This document shows positions 17,998 to 27,207 of a stretch of DNA of 64,000 bases, one piece after another; positions within the stretch are counted from its first letter, which is position 1, and every line of letters begins with the position of its first letter. The position numbers and the translations under genes were made by a program. Source of the stretch: Actinoplanes derwentensis (GTDB lineage: Bacteria > Actinomycetota > Actinomycetes > Mycobacteriales > Micromonosporaceae); assembly GCF_900104725.1 (NCBI RefSeq), contig NZ_LT629758.1, forward strand, positions 10,396,001 to 10,460,000, written 5' to 3'. The notes under the pieces were generated by a model. The model searched no databases. It was not told the origin of the DNA and was given only the letters and a program-made list of their open reading frames with translations.

Positions 17998-19575
17998 TCA
18001 GGTCCGGAACCTGGCGACCAGGGCCCGGAGATCGCTGGTCATGCCGGTGAGGTTGTGTGCCGCGGCGAGGGCGGTCTGCGCGTCCTCGGCGGTGGCTGAG
18101 GCGTCCGCGGCGACCGTGGCGATCGCCGTGGTGATCTCGCCACTGCGGCTGGACGCCTCGTTCATGTTGCGGGTCATCTCGGCGGCGGTGCTGCTCTGCT
18201 GGTCGATGGCCGAGGCGATGGTGGTCTGCAGGCCGTTGATGCGCTGGATGACGGTGGTGATCTCGTCGATCGCCTGGACCGCGTCGGTGGCGCCGGACTG
18301 AATCGCCTCGACCCGGGTGGAGATGTCCTTGGTGGCCCGGGCGGTCTCCTGAGCGAGATCCTTGACCTCGCCGGCGACGACGGCGAAGCCCTTTCCGGAC
18401 TCTCCGGCCCGGGCGGCTTCGATGGTGGCGTTGAGGGCGAGCAGGTTGGTCTGTTCGGCGATCGAGGTGATGACCTTGATGACGTTGCCGATCTCGGTGG
18501 ACGAGGTGCCGAGCTGAATCATGATCGTGTTGGTGCGTTCGGCCATCGCGACGGCCTCGGCGACGACCTGGACGGCGTTGGCGGTGCTGCGGGTGATCTC
18601 GGCGATCGAGGCGCTCATGTCCTGGTTGCCGGCGGCCGTGGTGTCGATGTTGCGGGCGACCGCGTCGGCGGCCCCGGCGGTGACTCCGGCGTGACCGGTG
18701 GCCCGTTCGGCCGCGGCGGAGATCTTCTGGGACACGGTGGTCATCCGGCTGGTGGAATCGGCGACGGTGGTGGCGGACTCGGTGATCGCCGCGATGGTCT
18801 CGCGCATCCCGACGATGACCGTGTTGACCTGCCCGGCCATGTCAGCGAACTCGTCGCGGCCGATGACGTCGGCCCGATGGGACAGGTCGCCGTCCGCGAC
18901 CGTGGCGAGCGCGGTGGACACCTGCCGCAGTGCGGTGAGGATGCTGCTGGTCACCAGGGCGGCCATGCCCAGCAGCAGCGCGGCCGCGACCCCGGCGGTC
19001 AGTGACAGCGTCCAGGTGTCGGAGCTTCCCTGCGCGGCCACGGCGGCGGCGATGGCGGCGGCGTTGGCGTCCAATGCGTCCCCGACCGCCGGCAGGTCGT
19101 CCTCCACGGCGGTGAAGGCGGCGGTGAACTGCAGGAAGGTGGCGTCTCGGGCCCGGCCGGCCGGGGTGGTGACGACGGTTTCCGCGAGCTGAATGTAGTT
19201 CTCGACCGTGGGGGTGACCTCGTCGGTCGCGGCCCGGACCGGAGCCGGGGTCTGCTCGCCACGCAGAACGGCCAGCCTGTCGCGCATGGCGGCGCTGTGC
19301 TCGGTGAGATCGTCGGCGGCTTCGGCCCGGTCGGTCGCCCCGCGGGAGAACACGCCCCGCAGCACGTCGCCGCGGATGGCGTCGTGGGCCATGTCGGCTT
19401 CCAGCGCGGTACGGGTCAGCTGTGCCGACGTCTGCAGGTCCCGGGCGTTGTCCTGGGCCTTACCGAGCCCGCGGATGCCGACCATCGTGCTGATCACCAA
19501 CCCGGCCAGTGCGATCGCGACGATCAGCCCCAGTTTGGTGCGCACCCGTCGACTGCGAAGCCATGCGTACACCAC
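17998..19575 (-). CDS. methyl-accepting chemotaxis protein
   Basis: A protein of about 525 residues: short basic N-terminus, TM1 (about 14-36), periplasmic four-helix sensor (~40-175), TM2 (~180-205, with [14 protein letters not shown]), HAMP domain, then the coiled-coil signalling domain with the conserved tip [19 protein letters not shown] and [15 protein letters not shown]. It senses an extracytoplasmic cue and signals to CheA/CheW, which would act in motile spores of Actinoplanes-type organisms. I chose GTG 19575, 8 nt after GGGGG; ATG 19635 in frame lacks an RBS but cannot be excluded. No che genes are nearby. Confidence 0.88.
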   Translation of the reverse strand: MVYAWLRSRRVRTKLGLIVAIALAGLVISTMVGIRGLGKAQDNARDLQTSAQLTRTALEADMAHDAIRGDVLRGVFSRGATDRAEAADDLTEHSAAMRDRLAVLRGEQTPAPVRAATDEVTPTVENYIQLAETVVTTPAGRARDATFLQFTAAFTAVEDDLPAVGDALDANAAAIAAAVAAQGSSDTWTLSLTAGVAAALLLGMAALVTSSILTALRQVSTALATVADGDLSHRADVIGRDEFADMAGQVNTVIVGMRETIAAITESATTVADSTSRMTTVSQKISAAAERATGHAGVTAGAADAVARNIDTTAAGNQDMSASIAEITRSTANAVQVVAEAVAMAERTNTIMIQLGTSSTEIGNVIKVITSIAEQTNLLALNATIEAARAGESGKGFAVVAGEVKDLAQETARATKDISTRVEAIQSGATDAVQAIDEITTVIQRINGLQTTIASAIDQQSSTAAEMTRNMNEASSRSGEITTAIATVAADASATAEDAQTALAAAHNLTGMTSDLRALVARFRT

Positions 19576-19687
19576 AGCCTGTACCCCCGTGCCGGTGTTC
19601 GAGACTGATTCGGTCCTGCAGTCCTTGATCGGCATGAACGCTGCTGGAATGAGCGTCAGGCGATCCGGCACCGAGGGGACGATTGGA

Positions 19688-19702
19688 TACCCTTGGGGGG
19701 TA
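19688..19702 (+). promoter_or_regulatory. CsoR-type operator
   Basis: TACCCTTGGGGGGTA fits the TAC-C/G-rich-GTA pseudo-palindrome bound by CsoR/RcnR-family metal regulators, flanked by GGA and TGGGTATA. It lies 62 bp before the start of the copper-type exported protein. The csoR gene is 1 kb away. Confidence 0.7.
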
Positions 19703-19764
19703 TGGGTATAGTCGCCGAGGGTGGGCGGCATCGGCCGCTCGGTCTTTCGCGAAGGAGAACCGCC

Positions 19765-20730
19765 GTGGCGACTCGGAGCGGGGTAGTCATGAACACCCCC
19801 ACCAAGCTGGGAGTCTTCGGCCTGGGGCTGGCGGTCGTCTTCACCGCGGCCCTCGGTCTGGGCCGCGCGATCGGCCCGGACGCCACCACCGTCACCACCC
19901 ATGACCAGCACGGGGAACCCGCCGCGACCGCCGCCACGATCCTGCCGGCCGGGTTGCAGGTCACCCAGGACGGCTACCGGCTCCAGCCGATCAGCACCGC
20001 ACTCGCCGTCGGCGCGGCCGAGCCGTTCCGGTTCCGGGTCCTCGGGCCGGACGGTGCGCCGGTCACCGGCTACACCCGCGACCACGACAAGGACCTGCAC
20101 CTGATCGTGGTCCGCCGGGACCTGTCCGGGTTCCAGCACGTGCACCCGGAGATGGCCGCCGACGGCACCTGGTCGGTGCCACTGGCCGTCGCCGAGCCGG
20201 GGCAGTACCGGGTCTTCGCCGACTTCCGGCCCGCCGCCCACGACGACGGTCTGACCCTCGGCACCGACGTCCCGGCACCCGGCGACTACCAGCCCCGCCC
20301 GTTACCGGCGGCTGAGCGCAGCACCACCGTCGACGGCTACACCGTCACCCTCGCCGGCGACCTCGTCCCGGGTGACTCCGCGCGGCTGACACTGTCCGTC
20401 AGCAAGGCCGGCTCGCCGGTCACCGATCTGGAGCCTTACCTCGGCGCGTACGGCCATCTCGTCGCCCTTCGCGCCGGTGACCTGGCCTACCTGCACGTGC
20501 ACCCGGACGACACGACCACGGCCGGGCCCGGCATCGTCTTCCACGCCGACGTCCCGTCCGCCGGGGACTACCGGCTCTACCTCGACTTCCAGCACGGCGG
20601 CACGGTGCACACCGCCGAGTTCACCGCGACCGCCGGTTCGCCACCGGTCGCGCCCAGCTCGTCACCGGAGGTCCCGTCGGCACAGCCGAGCGCCACCGGA
20701 CACGACGCCGACGGCCACACCCACGACTGA
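19765..20730 (+). CDS. exported His-rich protein of copper-resistance loci
   Basis: A protein of about 321 residues with an N-terminal membrane anchor (about residues 15-37). The extracytoplasmic part has two beta-sandwich-like halves, each with a His cluster: [23 protein letters not shown] and [19 protein letters not shown]. The tail is His/Asp-rich ([10 protein letters not shown]). Such proteins sit next to copper ATPases and CsoR in actinobacteria. They presumably bind or hand over copper outside the membrane; this is inference. GTG 19765 is preceded by AAGGAG (19752-19757) at ideal spacing. The CsoR operator upstream implies copper induction. Confidence 0.75.
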   Translation: MATRSGVVMNTPTKLGVFGLGLAVVFTAALGLGRAIGPDATTVTTHDQHGEPAATAATILPAGLQVTQDGYRLQPISTALAVGAAEPFRFRVLGPDGAPVTGYTRDHDKDLHLIVVRRDLSGFQHVHPEMAADGTWSVPLAVAEPGQYRVFADFRPAAHDDGLTLGTDVPAPGDYQPRPLPAAERSTTVDGYTVTLAGDLVPGDSARLTLSVSKAGSPVTDLEPYLGAYGHLVALRAGDLAYLHVHPDDTTTAGPGIVFHADVPSAGDYRLYLDFQHGGTVHTAEFTATAGSPPVAPSSSPEVPSAQPSATGHDADGHTHD

Positions 20731-20736
20731 GGAAGG

Positions 20737-21036
20737 TCAGGACTTCACCAGGCGGGCGATCGCCGCGCTCGCCTCCTTGATCTTCGCGTCGACATCGCCT
20801 TCCGCGGCGGCGTGCACGACACAATGCCGCAGGTGATCCTCCAGCAGGCCGATCGCCACCGCGTGCAGGGCGCTCTTCGCGGCCGAGATCTGGGTCAGGA
20901 CGTCGATGCAGTAGGTGTCCTCGTCGACCATCCGCTGCAGGCCGCGGATCTGCCCCTCGACTCGTTTCAGCCGGGCCGTCAGGGCCTGCTTGTCCGCCGA
21001 GTATCCGTGCGGCCCGGCCGGTGTCGCCTCACTCAT
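20737..21036 (-). CDS. csoR: CsoR copper-sensing repressor
   Basis: A protein of 99 residues, all helical. It carries the Cu(I) ligand triad with the family's spacing: Cys43 (in DTYCIDVL), His68 and Cys72 (in DHLRHC), and the LKRVEGQIRGLQRMV DNA-binding helix. Apo-CsoR represses copper genes and releases DNA when Cu(I) binds. ATG 21036 overlaps the stop of the phosphopantetheinyl transferase by 4 bp, so it is the last gene of the ini-like operon. It is convergent with, and six bases from, its likely target gene. Confidence 0.92.
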   Translation of the reverse strand: MSEATPAGPHGYSADKQALTARLKRVEGQIRGLQRMVDEDTYCIDVLTQISAAKSALHAVAIGLLEDHLRHCVVHAAAEGDVDAKIKEASAAIARLVKS

Positions 21037-21713
21037 GCCGTGCAAGATACCGGGTGTCCCGGCACCACGACCGCGGTCACCACGAGGCCCCGGCTGACCA
21101 GGAACCTTCCGTTCAGCCGGGTCAACGGGGCGCCGCCGTCCAACCGGGTGCCGTCGATCCGGATGCCGGCGGTGAACCTCTCGTGCACCGGGTCGAGGTC
21201 CACCCGGGCCTCGGTGAAGTCCAGTTCCCGCCGGGTGAGCGGGTACCACGCCTTGAAGACCGACTCCTTGGCACTGAACAGCAGCCGATCCCAGTGCACC
21301 GCCGGGTCGGTCGTGCGCAGCCGGTCGAGCATGTCCCGTTCCTCGTCGATGATCACCAGCTCGCCGGCGTCGTCGGGCAGCGGGTCGTTCGGCTCGGCGT
21401 CGATACCGATCGCGGCCGGGTCGCCGGACCGGGCCACCGCCGCCGCCCGGTAGCCGGGGCAGTGCGTGATGCTGCCGACCACCCCGGCCGGCCACCCCGG
21501 TGCACCGCGCCGCGCACGCGGGATGGCCACCGGCGCGTGACCGATCTCGGCCAGTGCCGCACGGGCGCAGCGGCGCGCGGTGACGAACTCCCGCCGGCGG
21601 CTGTCGACCGCGCGGGCGACGAACTGTTCCTCACCGGGGAACACCGGCTCACCGGGGACGTCGCCGAACGCCTCCACCGCCACGACGGCGGACGGCAGCA
21701 GCCGCTCGATCAC
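21033..21713 (-). CDS. 4'-phosphopantetheinyl transferase (Sfp/EntD type)
   Basis: A protein of 226 residues that would move phosphopantetheine from CoA to acyl or peptidyl carrier proteins. Visible motifs are SITHC (91-95), GIDAEP with the Mg2+-binding Asp105/Glu107, and FSAKESVFKAW (146-156) with the catalytic Lys/Glu. GTG 21713 overlaps the GTPase stop (GTGA). No PKS, NRPS or carrier protein is in the window. Its placement between a dynamin-like GTPase and csoR is unexplained. Confidence 0.88.
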   Translation of the reverse strand: MIERLLPSAVVAVEAFGDVPGEPVFPGEEQFVARAVDSRRREFVTARRCARAALAEIGHAPVAIPRARRGAPGWPAGVVGSITHCPGYRAAAVARSGDPAAIGIDAEPNDPLPDDAGELVIIDEERDMLDRLRTTDPAVHWDRLLFSAKESVFKAWYPLTRRELDFTEARVDLDPVHERFTAGIRIDGTRLDGGAPLTRLNGRFLVSRGLVVTAVVVPGHPVSCTA

Positions 21714-23143
21714 GACGCGGTGGCGGTCAGGTCCGCCAGGATCGCCTCGCAACTGCGCAGCACCACCGAGGCGGCCCGGCGCTGTGCCGGAGTCCGGTCG
21801 GCGAGGGCGGACTCGTGCCGCCAGCGGTCGGCACTGTCGCCGGCCACCGTCCAGATGTCGTCGGCGGTGGCCTCGGTCGGCAGGCCGAGACGTTCACCCA
21901 GGCTGGTGCCGGTGCCACCGAGCAGCCGCCGGGCCTCCAGCGCGGTCTCCGCCGGCAACTCCACCCGGCCGGACCGCAACGCCGACAGCAGCCGCAGCTC
22001 GGTGAAGTCGTGCGCCCCGGCCAGCAGTAACTCCAGCTCGGCCAGCAGTTGCGCCGACGGCGGCCGTACCTCGGTGCGCAGCAGCTGGTCGAGAACGATC
22101 AGTGCCGACCGGGCCTTGAGGGCGGCCCGGCGGGCGGTGAACAACTCCGCGATCGAGGTCTGCAGATCCTTCAGGCCGCTGTGTTCGTGCATCCGGTCCG
22201 CCAGGGCGGCGGCCGTGCCGGAACCGGTGCGGGCCAGCGCGAGAGCGAGCCGGATGCCACCCAGCCCGAACCGCCCCAACAGGGCCAGCCGCACCTGCTG
22301 GTCGACGGCGGGCAGCGAACCGGCGGCGGTGAACCGGTCGGTGGACAGCAGGAACGGGTCCGCTTCCGCCTTCGGCAGGGCGGCCAGCGCGGTGATCGCC
22401 CGGAACTCGTCGGCGCGCAGCGTGCGAGCGGCGTGCCCGATCAACGGGGAGACGGCCACGACGTCCTGGCAGAGTGCCCCGATCGCCGGGTCCCGCCGTC
22501 GGCGCCGGGCGATCCGGCGGGCCTCCAGCAACCCGCCGGGCAGCCCGTCACCATGGGTGTCGGCCTTGCTCAGGACCACGATCGCATGGATCGGTGCGGT
22601 GGCCGGGCCGCGCAGGCCCCGGCCGGCCCGCAGGAAGTCCAGTTCCGTCTCGCCGATCCGCGGCGCGAGCAGCAGGACCGCGTCGGCCTCCGGCAGCACC
22701 TGGCCGGGTGGCGCCGACGGCCCGGTGTCGATCAGTTCGGTGCGCCGCAGCACCCGGCTCGGCCACTGCACGACCACCCGCGGGGCCGGGCCACCGGCGG
22801 GTGCCGCGCCGTCCACCCCGAGCCGCAGTCCGCCGGGGCCGCGCGTGACCGGAACCTCGTACGGCCGGCCCTGCCCGGGATGACACCAGGCCCGGGGCTG
22901 GGTGCCGTCCCGGTAGGTGACGGAGTCAGCCGGTTCCACCGGTGCCAGATCCTCGCCGACCAGCGCGTTCACCAGTGTCGACCGGCCGGTCCGGGACGCC
23001 CCGGCGACAGCCAGGCGCAGCGGTCCGGTGAACCGGTCGAGAGTGTGCCGCAGCCGGCCGGCCGCCCGCGGATGATCGCGGTAGACGTGGGCTGCCTTGA
23101 CCAGCAGGCCGTGGGTGCGCCGCTCCAATTCCTCGCTGGTCAA
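21710..23143 (-). CDS. dynamin-like GTPase, second of the pair (IniC-like)
   Basis: A protein of 477 residues. The GTPase domain (about 40-260) has a P-loop GASRTGRSTLVNAL, a G3-like LIDTGPSA and a G4 VVLSKADT. A long alpha-helical region follows. Position and size correspond to IniC in mycobacterial iniBAC. Two departures matter: the P-loop has Arg where Lys is nearly invariant (GRST instead of GKST), and G3 lacks the DxPG form. It may bind GTP poorly or work only with its partner. ATG 23143 overlaps the upstream GTPase stop by 4 bp. Confidence 0.78.
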   Translation of the reverse strand: MTSEELERRTHGLLVKAAHVYRDHPRAAGRLRHTLDRFTGPLRLAVAGASRTGRSTLVNALVGEDLAPVEPADSVTYRDGTQPRAWCHPGQGRPYEVPVTRGPGGLRLGVDGAAPAGGPAPRVVVQWPSRVLRRTELIDTGPSAPPGQVLPEADAVLLLAPRIGETELDFLRAGRGLRGPATAPIHAIVVLSKADTHGDGLPGGLLEARRIARRRRRDPAIGALCQDVVAVSPLIGHAARTLRADEFRAITALAALPKAEADPFLLSTDRFTAAGSLPAVDQQVRLALLGRFGLGGIRLALALARTGSGTAAALADRMHEHSGLKDLQTSIAELFTARRAALKARSALIVLDQLLRTEVRPPSAQLLAELELLLAGAHDFTELRLLSALRSGRVELPAETALEARRLLGGTGTSLGERLGLPTEATADDIWTVAGDSADRWRHESALADRTPAQRRAASVVLRSCEAILADLTATAS

Positions 23144-25065
23144 GCGCGGGCCCGATCACCCAGGGCCTGCGCCTGTGCGTGCAGTTCGGCCAGCCGGGTC
23201 AGTTCCGCGCGCAGGGTCCGGGCGCGGGACTCGCGGGCAGCCGCGTCCCGGTCGGCGGCGGCCTTGGCGTTGCGCAGCGACTCCATGGCTTCCTCCTGGA
23301 GATCCTCGGTGACGGCGGTGAAGTGGTCCCGCAACGCGCGCTGCACCCGCCGGACGCTGTCCCGGGCATCCTTGTTGAGTGTGGTGAAGATGTCGTCGAC
23401 GTACTGCCGGACCGCGGTGCGCGCCTCGGCCTGGCGACGTTTCAGCAGCGTCTTGCTCTCGTCCCGGACGCTCTTGCCGCCGAACAGCGCACCGCCGCCG
23501 ATCGAGATCGGGTTGATCAGCGACATCCCGGCGAGGCTGGTCGCGAGCCCGAACATCACGATGCCGCCGTACGAGCCGCGTAGCCCGATGAACAGTTTCT
23601 GCCCGGGGGTGAACGCGGCCACCGGTGGCGCGTCCAGCCCGGAGACCTCGGCCAGCGAGCCTCTGGTGATGGCGAGCGCGGTCGGCGGCAGCACGTCACC
23701 GGCCTCCGCCGGGAACATGTCAGCGGTGCGCCGGGCCATCCACTCGGTGCGTTCGGTCAGCCAGGTCATGCTGGTCTGCGCCAGCTCCTGCAACGACTGC
23801 CGCAGCCATGGTTCGAACTCGTCCCAGCTCTTGGCCGGGTCGGCGGTGCTGAAGAACTCGTCCGCCTCGGCGAGCAGCGCCTTCACCCGGTCCCGCAGGT
23901 CGTGCTCGATGTCCGACATCAGGTCGGTGACCTCGTCGGACAGCCGGTTCTGCCAGCGGACCGTGGATTTGCGCAGTTCATCGAGCCGGCGATGGGTGGC
24001 CTGCAGATGCGCGACCGTCTCCGGGGCGCCATCGTCGTCCTGGTTCTCCAGCTCGGTGCGCAACGGCACCGCGAGTTCCTGGAGTGCGATCCGGCCGAGG
24101 GTCCCGGTGGTGGCCCGGGCCAGCCGGTCCGGTTTGGCCTCGGCCATCTGCCGCAGGTGCACGATCAGGTCGGTGAACCCGGACTCCCGGTTGAGGGCCT
24201 CGTCACCGGTGCGCACCGCGTGCGCCCGCAGCGCGGACGAGACAGCGGTCACCGGAGCCCCGATGCCGGCCCGGTTCAGCCGCTGGCGGCTCTCGGCCAG
24301 GTCACGGCGCCAGTCGTCGGCGTAGTCGGCTTTGGTGAGCACCACCAGCAGGCCGGGGAAGACCTGGCTCAGCGCGGCCACGATGCCCAGTTCGGTGTCG
24401 CTGAGATGCCGTCCGGTCTCGCACGTGTAGAGGACGAGGTCGGCACCGGCCCGGTCGGCGAGATCCTGCGCCGCGGCCACCGGCGGACTACCGGTGGCCG
24501 CGAGCGACAGGCCCGGCGCGTCGATCAGCACGAGTCCGCCGGCCAGCAGCGACCGGGGCACACCGATGTCGGCGTGCACCGGCGCGCCGGCCGGCAAAGC
24601 CCCCAAGGCCTCGGCCAATGACGTGCCCAGTCGTTGTGCCGCGAGCGGGATCCGCGACTGCATCCCGACGGCGGCCGTCCAGTCGGCGGTCGCCGAATCA
24701 CGCCTGATCAGATGCGCCACCGGGGTGTCGGCGTGCCGGACCACGACCGGCACCGCCGCGTCGCCGTCCGGCAGCAGACCGGCCACCGGCGCGTTGATCA
24801 GCGCGTTGACGAGCCGGCTCCGGCCCTGCTGGGCGGGGCCGGTGACCAGCACCCGAAGCTGCGAGTCCAGTAGACGGGCCCGGCGGCGGGTGAGTCGTTC
24901 GGCGAGATCCGGCCGGCCGTGGGTGTGACAGGACCGGATCACCGCGTCCATGGTGTCCATCCACCACGGTTCGGCGCCGCGCAGCGGGTCGGGTGCCGAC
25001 CGTGGACGCGGAGTCAGGGAAGTGGGACCCGTCGGTGCCGTCGTCCCGGCTTCCCAGTTCGTCAT
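23140..25065 (-). CDS. dynamin-like GTPase, first of the pair (IniA-like)
   Basis: A protein of 641 residues. The GTPase domain (about 65-300) has P-loop GPAQQGRSRLVNAL, G3 DAPG in VLIDAPGLS and G4 TKAD in VVLTKADYADDW. A long helical stalk follows (320-640). It includes a hydrophobic paddle-like segment near 490-520 (GIVMFGLATSLAGMSLINP) and a charged coiled coil at the end. This is the bacterial dynamin-like plan, as in mycobacterial IniA, a membrane fission/remodelling protein induced by cell-wall drugs. Lys in the P-loop is again Arg. It follows the IniB-like gene by 35 bp. Confidence 0.82.
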   Translation of the reverse strand: MTNWEAGTTAPTGPTSLTPRPRSAPDPLRGAEPWWMDTMDAVIRSCHTHGRPDLAERLTRRRARLLDSQLRVLVTGPAQQGRSRLVNALINAPVAGLLPDGDAAVPVVVRHADTPVAHLIRRDSATADWTAAVGMQSRIPLAAQRLGTSLAEALGALPAGAPVHADIGVPRSLLAGGLVLIDAPGLSLAATGSPPVAAAQDLADRAGADLVLYTCETGRHLSDTELGIVAALSQVFPGLLVVLTKADYADDWRRDLAESRQRLNRAGIGAPVTAVSSALRAHAVRTGDEALNRESGFTDLIVHLRQMAEAKPDRLARATTGTLGRIALQELAVPLRTELENQDDDGAPETVAHLQATHRRLDELRKSTVRWQNRLSDEVTDLMSDIEHDLRDRVKALLAEADEFFSTADPAKSWDEFEPWLRQSLQELAQTSMTWLTERTEWMARRTADMFPAEAGDVLPPTALAITRGSLAEVSGLDAPPVAAFTPGQKLFIGLRGSYGGIVMFGLATSLAGMSLINPISIGGGALFGGKSVRDESKTLLKRRQAEARTAVRQYVDDIFTTLNKDARDSVRRVQRALRDHFTAVTEDLQEEAMESLRNAKAAADRDAAARESRARTLRAELTRLAELHAQAQALGDRARA

Positions 25066-25100
25066 CCGTGCCCGTCAGCCTTTCCTCATGTCGCGCTCAG

Positions 25101-25934
25101 TCACCCGTCCCCGTACGTGCTGAAGGTGTCCTGCTCCTCCGCGGCCTCGCCGGTGCCGGACAGCAGGCCCCCGGTCAGACCGTGCAGCGTGCTGTCGACC
25201 CCGGTGACGACGCCGGTCACGGTGCTGTCGAGTCCGTCGACCGCGCCGGTCACGGTGTCACCCAGGTCCGGCTTGATCAGCGATCCGATCGAAGAGGTTG
25301 CCTCGTCGACCCCGGTGGCGTCAAGCAGACCGGAACCGGTGGACAGGACCGGCGACGAGATGTCGGTCACCGGGTCGAGGGCGCCGAAGTGGTCGGCCGG
25401 CCCGTTGTCGTACGAGGTCACGCCCGAGATCGACGCCGTCGTGCTGTCGCTCGCCACCGCGGCCGGAGTCGTCACCGCGACGTCCAGATCCAGTGCCGGA
25501 TCGTGCTCGGCGGACAGCCCGCCGGCCGTCACCGACGTGCCCACACCCAGGTCGAAGACACCCGGCAGCGACACGTCCGCCAGGCCGTCGGCGTTCAGGC
25601 CGAGGACGGTGACGTTCGCGTTGCTCGTCGCGTGCAGATCGGCCAGTGTGTCCGGCGTGACCTGCGCGGTGATCGCCTGCAACTGCGCCACCGCCCCGGC
25701 CACGTCGAGGCTGGCCACACCGGTGGTGAGACCGTCCAGCCCGTCCGGCCCGGTCAGCCCGGTGACCGGTGCCGAGTCGAGGACCAGGGGGAGCACCTGC
25801 TGCACGTCGGCCGCGGTGACGTCGTCGAGCCCGGCGTGCCGCAAGGTAGCCTCGGGGTCGATTTCGAAGGCCGAGCGGGCCGCCGGGTCGTAGATCAGGT
25901 TGAGCACGAAGTCCTGCAGGGTGGGTGAGGTCAT
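25101..25934 (-). CDS. IniB N-terminal domain protein
   Basis: A protein of 277 residues. The first ~55 residues (LQDFVLNLIYDPAARSAF, then PEATLRHAGLDDVTAADV) match the IniB N-terminal domain. The rest is a low-complexity Ala/Gly/Thr/Val/Asp region with repeated GVDSTLHGLTGG-like units near the end. Mycobacterial IniB is a Gly/Ala-rich, probably cell-wall-associated protein of unknown biochemical role. ATG 25934 has AAGGAG 7 nt upstream. It is the first gene of a five-gene minus-strand operon running to csoR. Confidence 0.75.
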   Translation of the reverse strand: MTSPTLQDFVLNLIYDPAARSAFEIDPEATLRHAGLDDVTAADVQQVLPLVLDSAPVTGLTGPDGLDGLTTGVASLDVAGAVAQLQAITAQVTPDTLADLHATSNANVTVLGLNADGLADVSLPGVFDLGVGTSVTAGGLSAEHDPALDLDVAVTTPAAVASDSTTASISGVTSYDNGPADHFGALDPVTDISSPVLSTGSGLLDATGVDEATSSIGSLIKPDLGDTVTGAVDGLDSTVTGVVTGVDSTLHGLTGGLLSGTGEAAEEQDTFSTYGDG

Positions 25935-25954
25935 GGCGAACTCCTTGACGCTGC

Positions 25955-25990
25955 GTGCGGGTGAGAGATCGAAGTGCGGGTGAGATCGAA
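25955..25990 (-). repeat. tandem direct repeat upstream of the IniB-like gene
   Basis: GTGCGGGTGAGAGATCGAA (25955-25973) is followed directly by GTGCGGGTGAGATCGAA (25974-25990). The copies are 19 bp apart and differ by a GA insertion. On the minus strand they read TCTCACCCGC; the same decamer recurs on the plus strand at 26124-26133. They lie 20-57 bp upstream of the iniB-like start. Confidence 0.65.
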
Positions 25991-26123
25991 CGGCGCGGGC
26001 CCGGCGCCGAGATGAACGTAGCGCGGCAGCCGATGCCGGTCATGGGGGCCGAGTCCCCCACCACACCCACCCGGTGGTTAGGGGATTAGGGGAAATCCGG
26101 CGCGAGATTTTTGGGGGGACGAT

Positions 26124-26133
26124 TCTCACCCGC
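26124..26133 (+). promoter_or_regulatory. third, inverted copy of the TCTCACCCGC motif before the Hsp70-like gene
   Basis: TCTCACCCGC lies 45 bp before GTG 26179. With the two opposite copies at 25957-25966 and 25976-25985 it faces away from the iniB side. The motif is therefore arranged like an operator shared by both divergent transcripts. Confidence 0.45.
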
Positions 26134-26178
26134 CCTTTGGTACGAACGTGAGGTACCGACATCTGAGGAGATGAACAC

Positions 26179-27207
26179 GTGTCGTACGTGCTGGGAATTG
26201 ACATCGGTGTCGGCACTGTCCGGGCGGCCGTCTGCCGGCGGGCCGCCGGCCGTGAGGGGTGGGGCCCGGCCCAGCCTCTCGCCCTGGGCGCCCGTTCGCC
26301 GCAGGTCGCCGCCGCGCTGCGGATGACCGCCGACGGCACCGTCGTTCCCGCCGAGGTGGGACAGTTCCCGGCCGACGCGGTACGCGGCTACCTGAACCGG
26401 GTCGGCGATCCGCTGCCGATGTTCTTCGCCGGTGGCTACTTCCCGGCGCACGGTTTGACCGCCGCGATGGCCCGGTGGGTGGTGGACCGCGCCTGGGAGC
26501 TGATGGGGGAGGCGCCGCTGCGGGTCGCGCTGGCCCACCCGTCCTCCTGGGGCGACGGCCGTCTCGGGCTGTTGCGGGCCGGCCTGGACGAGGCGGACCT
26601 GCCCGGCGCGGTGCTGGTGACCCGGGCGCGCGCCATAGTGGAGTGCCATCAGGCTGCCGGCCGGGCGCCCACCGGCGGCGGGCTGCTCGGTGTCTACCGG
26701 CTGGGCGGTTCGACCGCCGAGGTGGCGCTGGTGGCACCCCAGCAGCCGGGCCGCATCGAACTGCTCGCCTCCGCCGAACTCACCGACGCCGGTGGTTTCG
26801 AGGTGGACGGCCTGTCCCCGGCCGACGCGCGGGCCGTGCTCCGGCCCACCGTGGATCTCACCGCCGCCCTGGTCCGCAGCCGCGGCTACGGGCCGGAGGA
26901 CCTGACCGCGGTCCTGCTCGCCGGAGCCGGCGGCGCCGCCGGCGATCACGTGTCCGAACTGCTCGGTGTGGTGTTCCCCGCCCCGGTCGTACGGGACCCG
27001 CAGCCGCACACCACGGTCGCGGCCGGTGCCGCGCTGGCCGGCCGTCCGGCTGTTCGCCCGACCGCTCCGGCCCTGGTCGGCCCCACCGACGCGTTCGCCG
27101 TCCTGCCGGCCACCGCGCCGCCGGAGATCGCCCGCAACCGGGGCGCCGCCGGTGAGTGCCCGCCCCGCCCGCCGGTCAACCGGGTGCCGGTCCGGGCGGA
27201 GAACTGA
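26179..27207 (+). CDS. Hsp70-like (actin-fold) ATPase without substrate-binding domain
   Basis: A protein of 342 residues. It keeps the phosphate-1 motif (YVLGIDIGVGTVRAAV at the N-terminus), a degenerate phosphate-2 (YRLGGSTAEVAL around 170) and the adenosine motif LLAGAGGAAGD (~250). DnaK's C-terminal substrate-binding domain is absent; only a short Pro-rich tail follows. GTG 26179 has GAGGAG 10 nt upstream. Its TGA overlaps the next ATG. Hsp70-fold proteins beside IniB/IniA genes are frequent in actinobacteria as I recall. Here it may sense state or remodel the partners; that is inference. Confidence 0.72.
   Translation: MSYVLGIDIGVGTVRAAVCRRAAGREGWGPAQPLALGARSPQVAAALRMTADGTVVPAEVGQFPADAVRGYLNRVGDPLPMFFAGGYFPAHGLTAAMARWVVDRAWELMGEAPLRVALAHPSSWGDGRLGLLRAGLDEADLPGAVLVTRARAIVECHQAAGRAPTGGGLLGVYRLGGSTAEVALVAPQQPGRIELLASAELTDAGGFEVDGLSPADARAVLRPTVDLTAALVRSRGYGPEDLTAVLLAGAGGAAGDHVSELLGVVFPAPVVRDPQPHTTVAAGAALAGRPAVRPTAPALVGPTDAFAVLPATAPPEIARNRGAAGECPPRPPVNRVPVRAEN

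Noticed and set aside
22049..24325. 758-codon plus-strand ORF opposite the dynamin-like genes
   Set aside because: Antisense shadow; Ser/Arg-rich composition and no domain, while the minus strand encodes clear GTPases.
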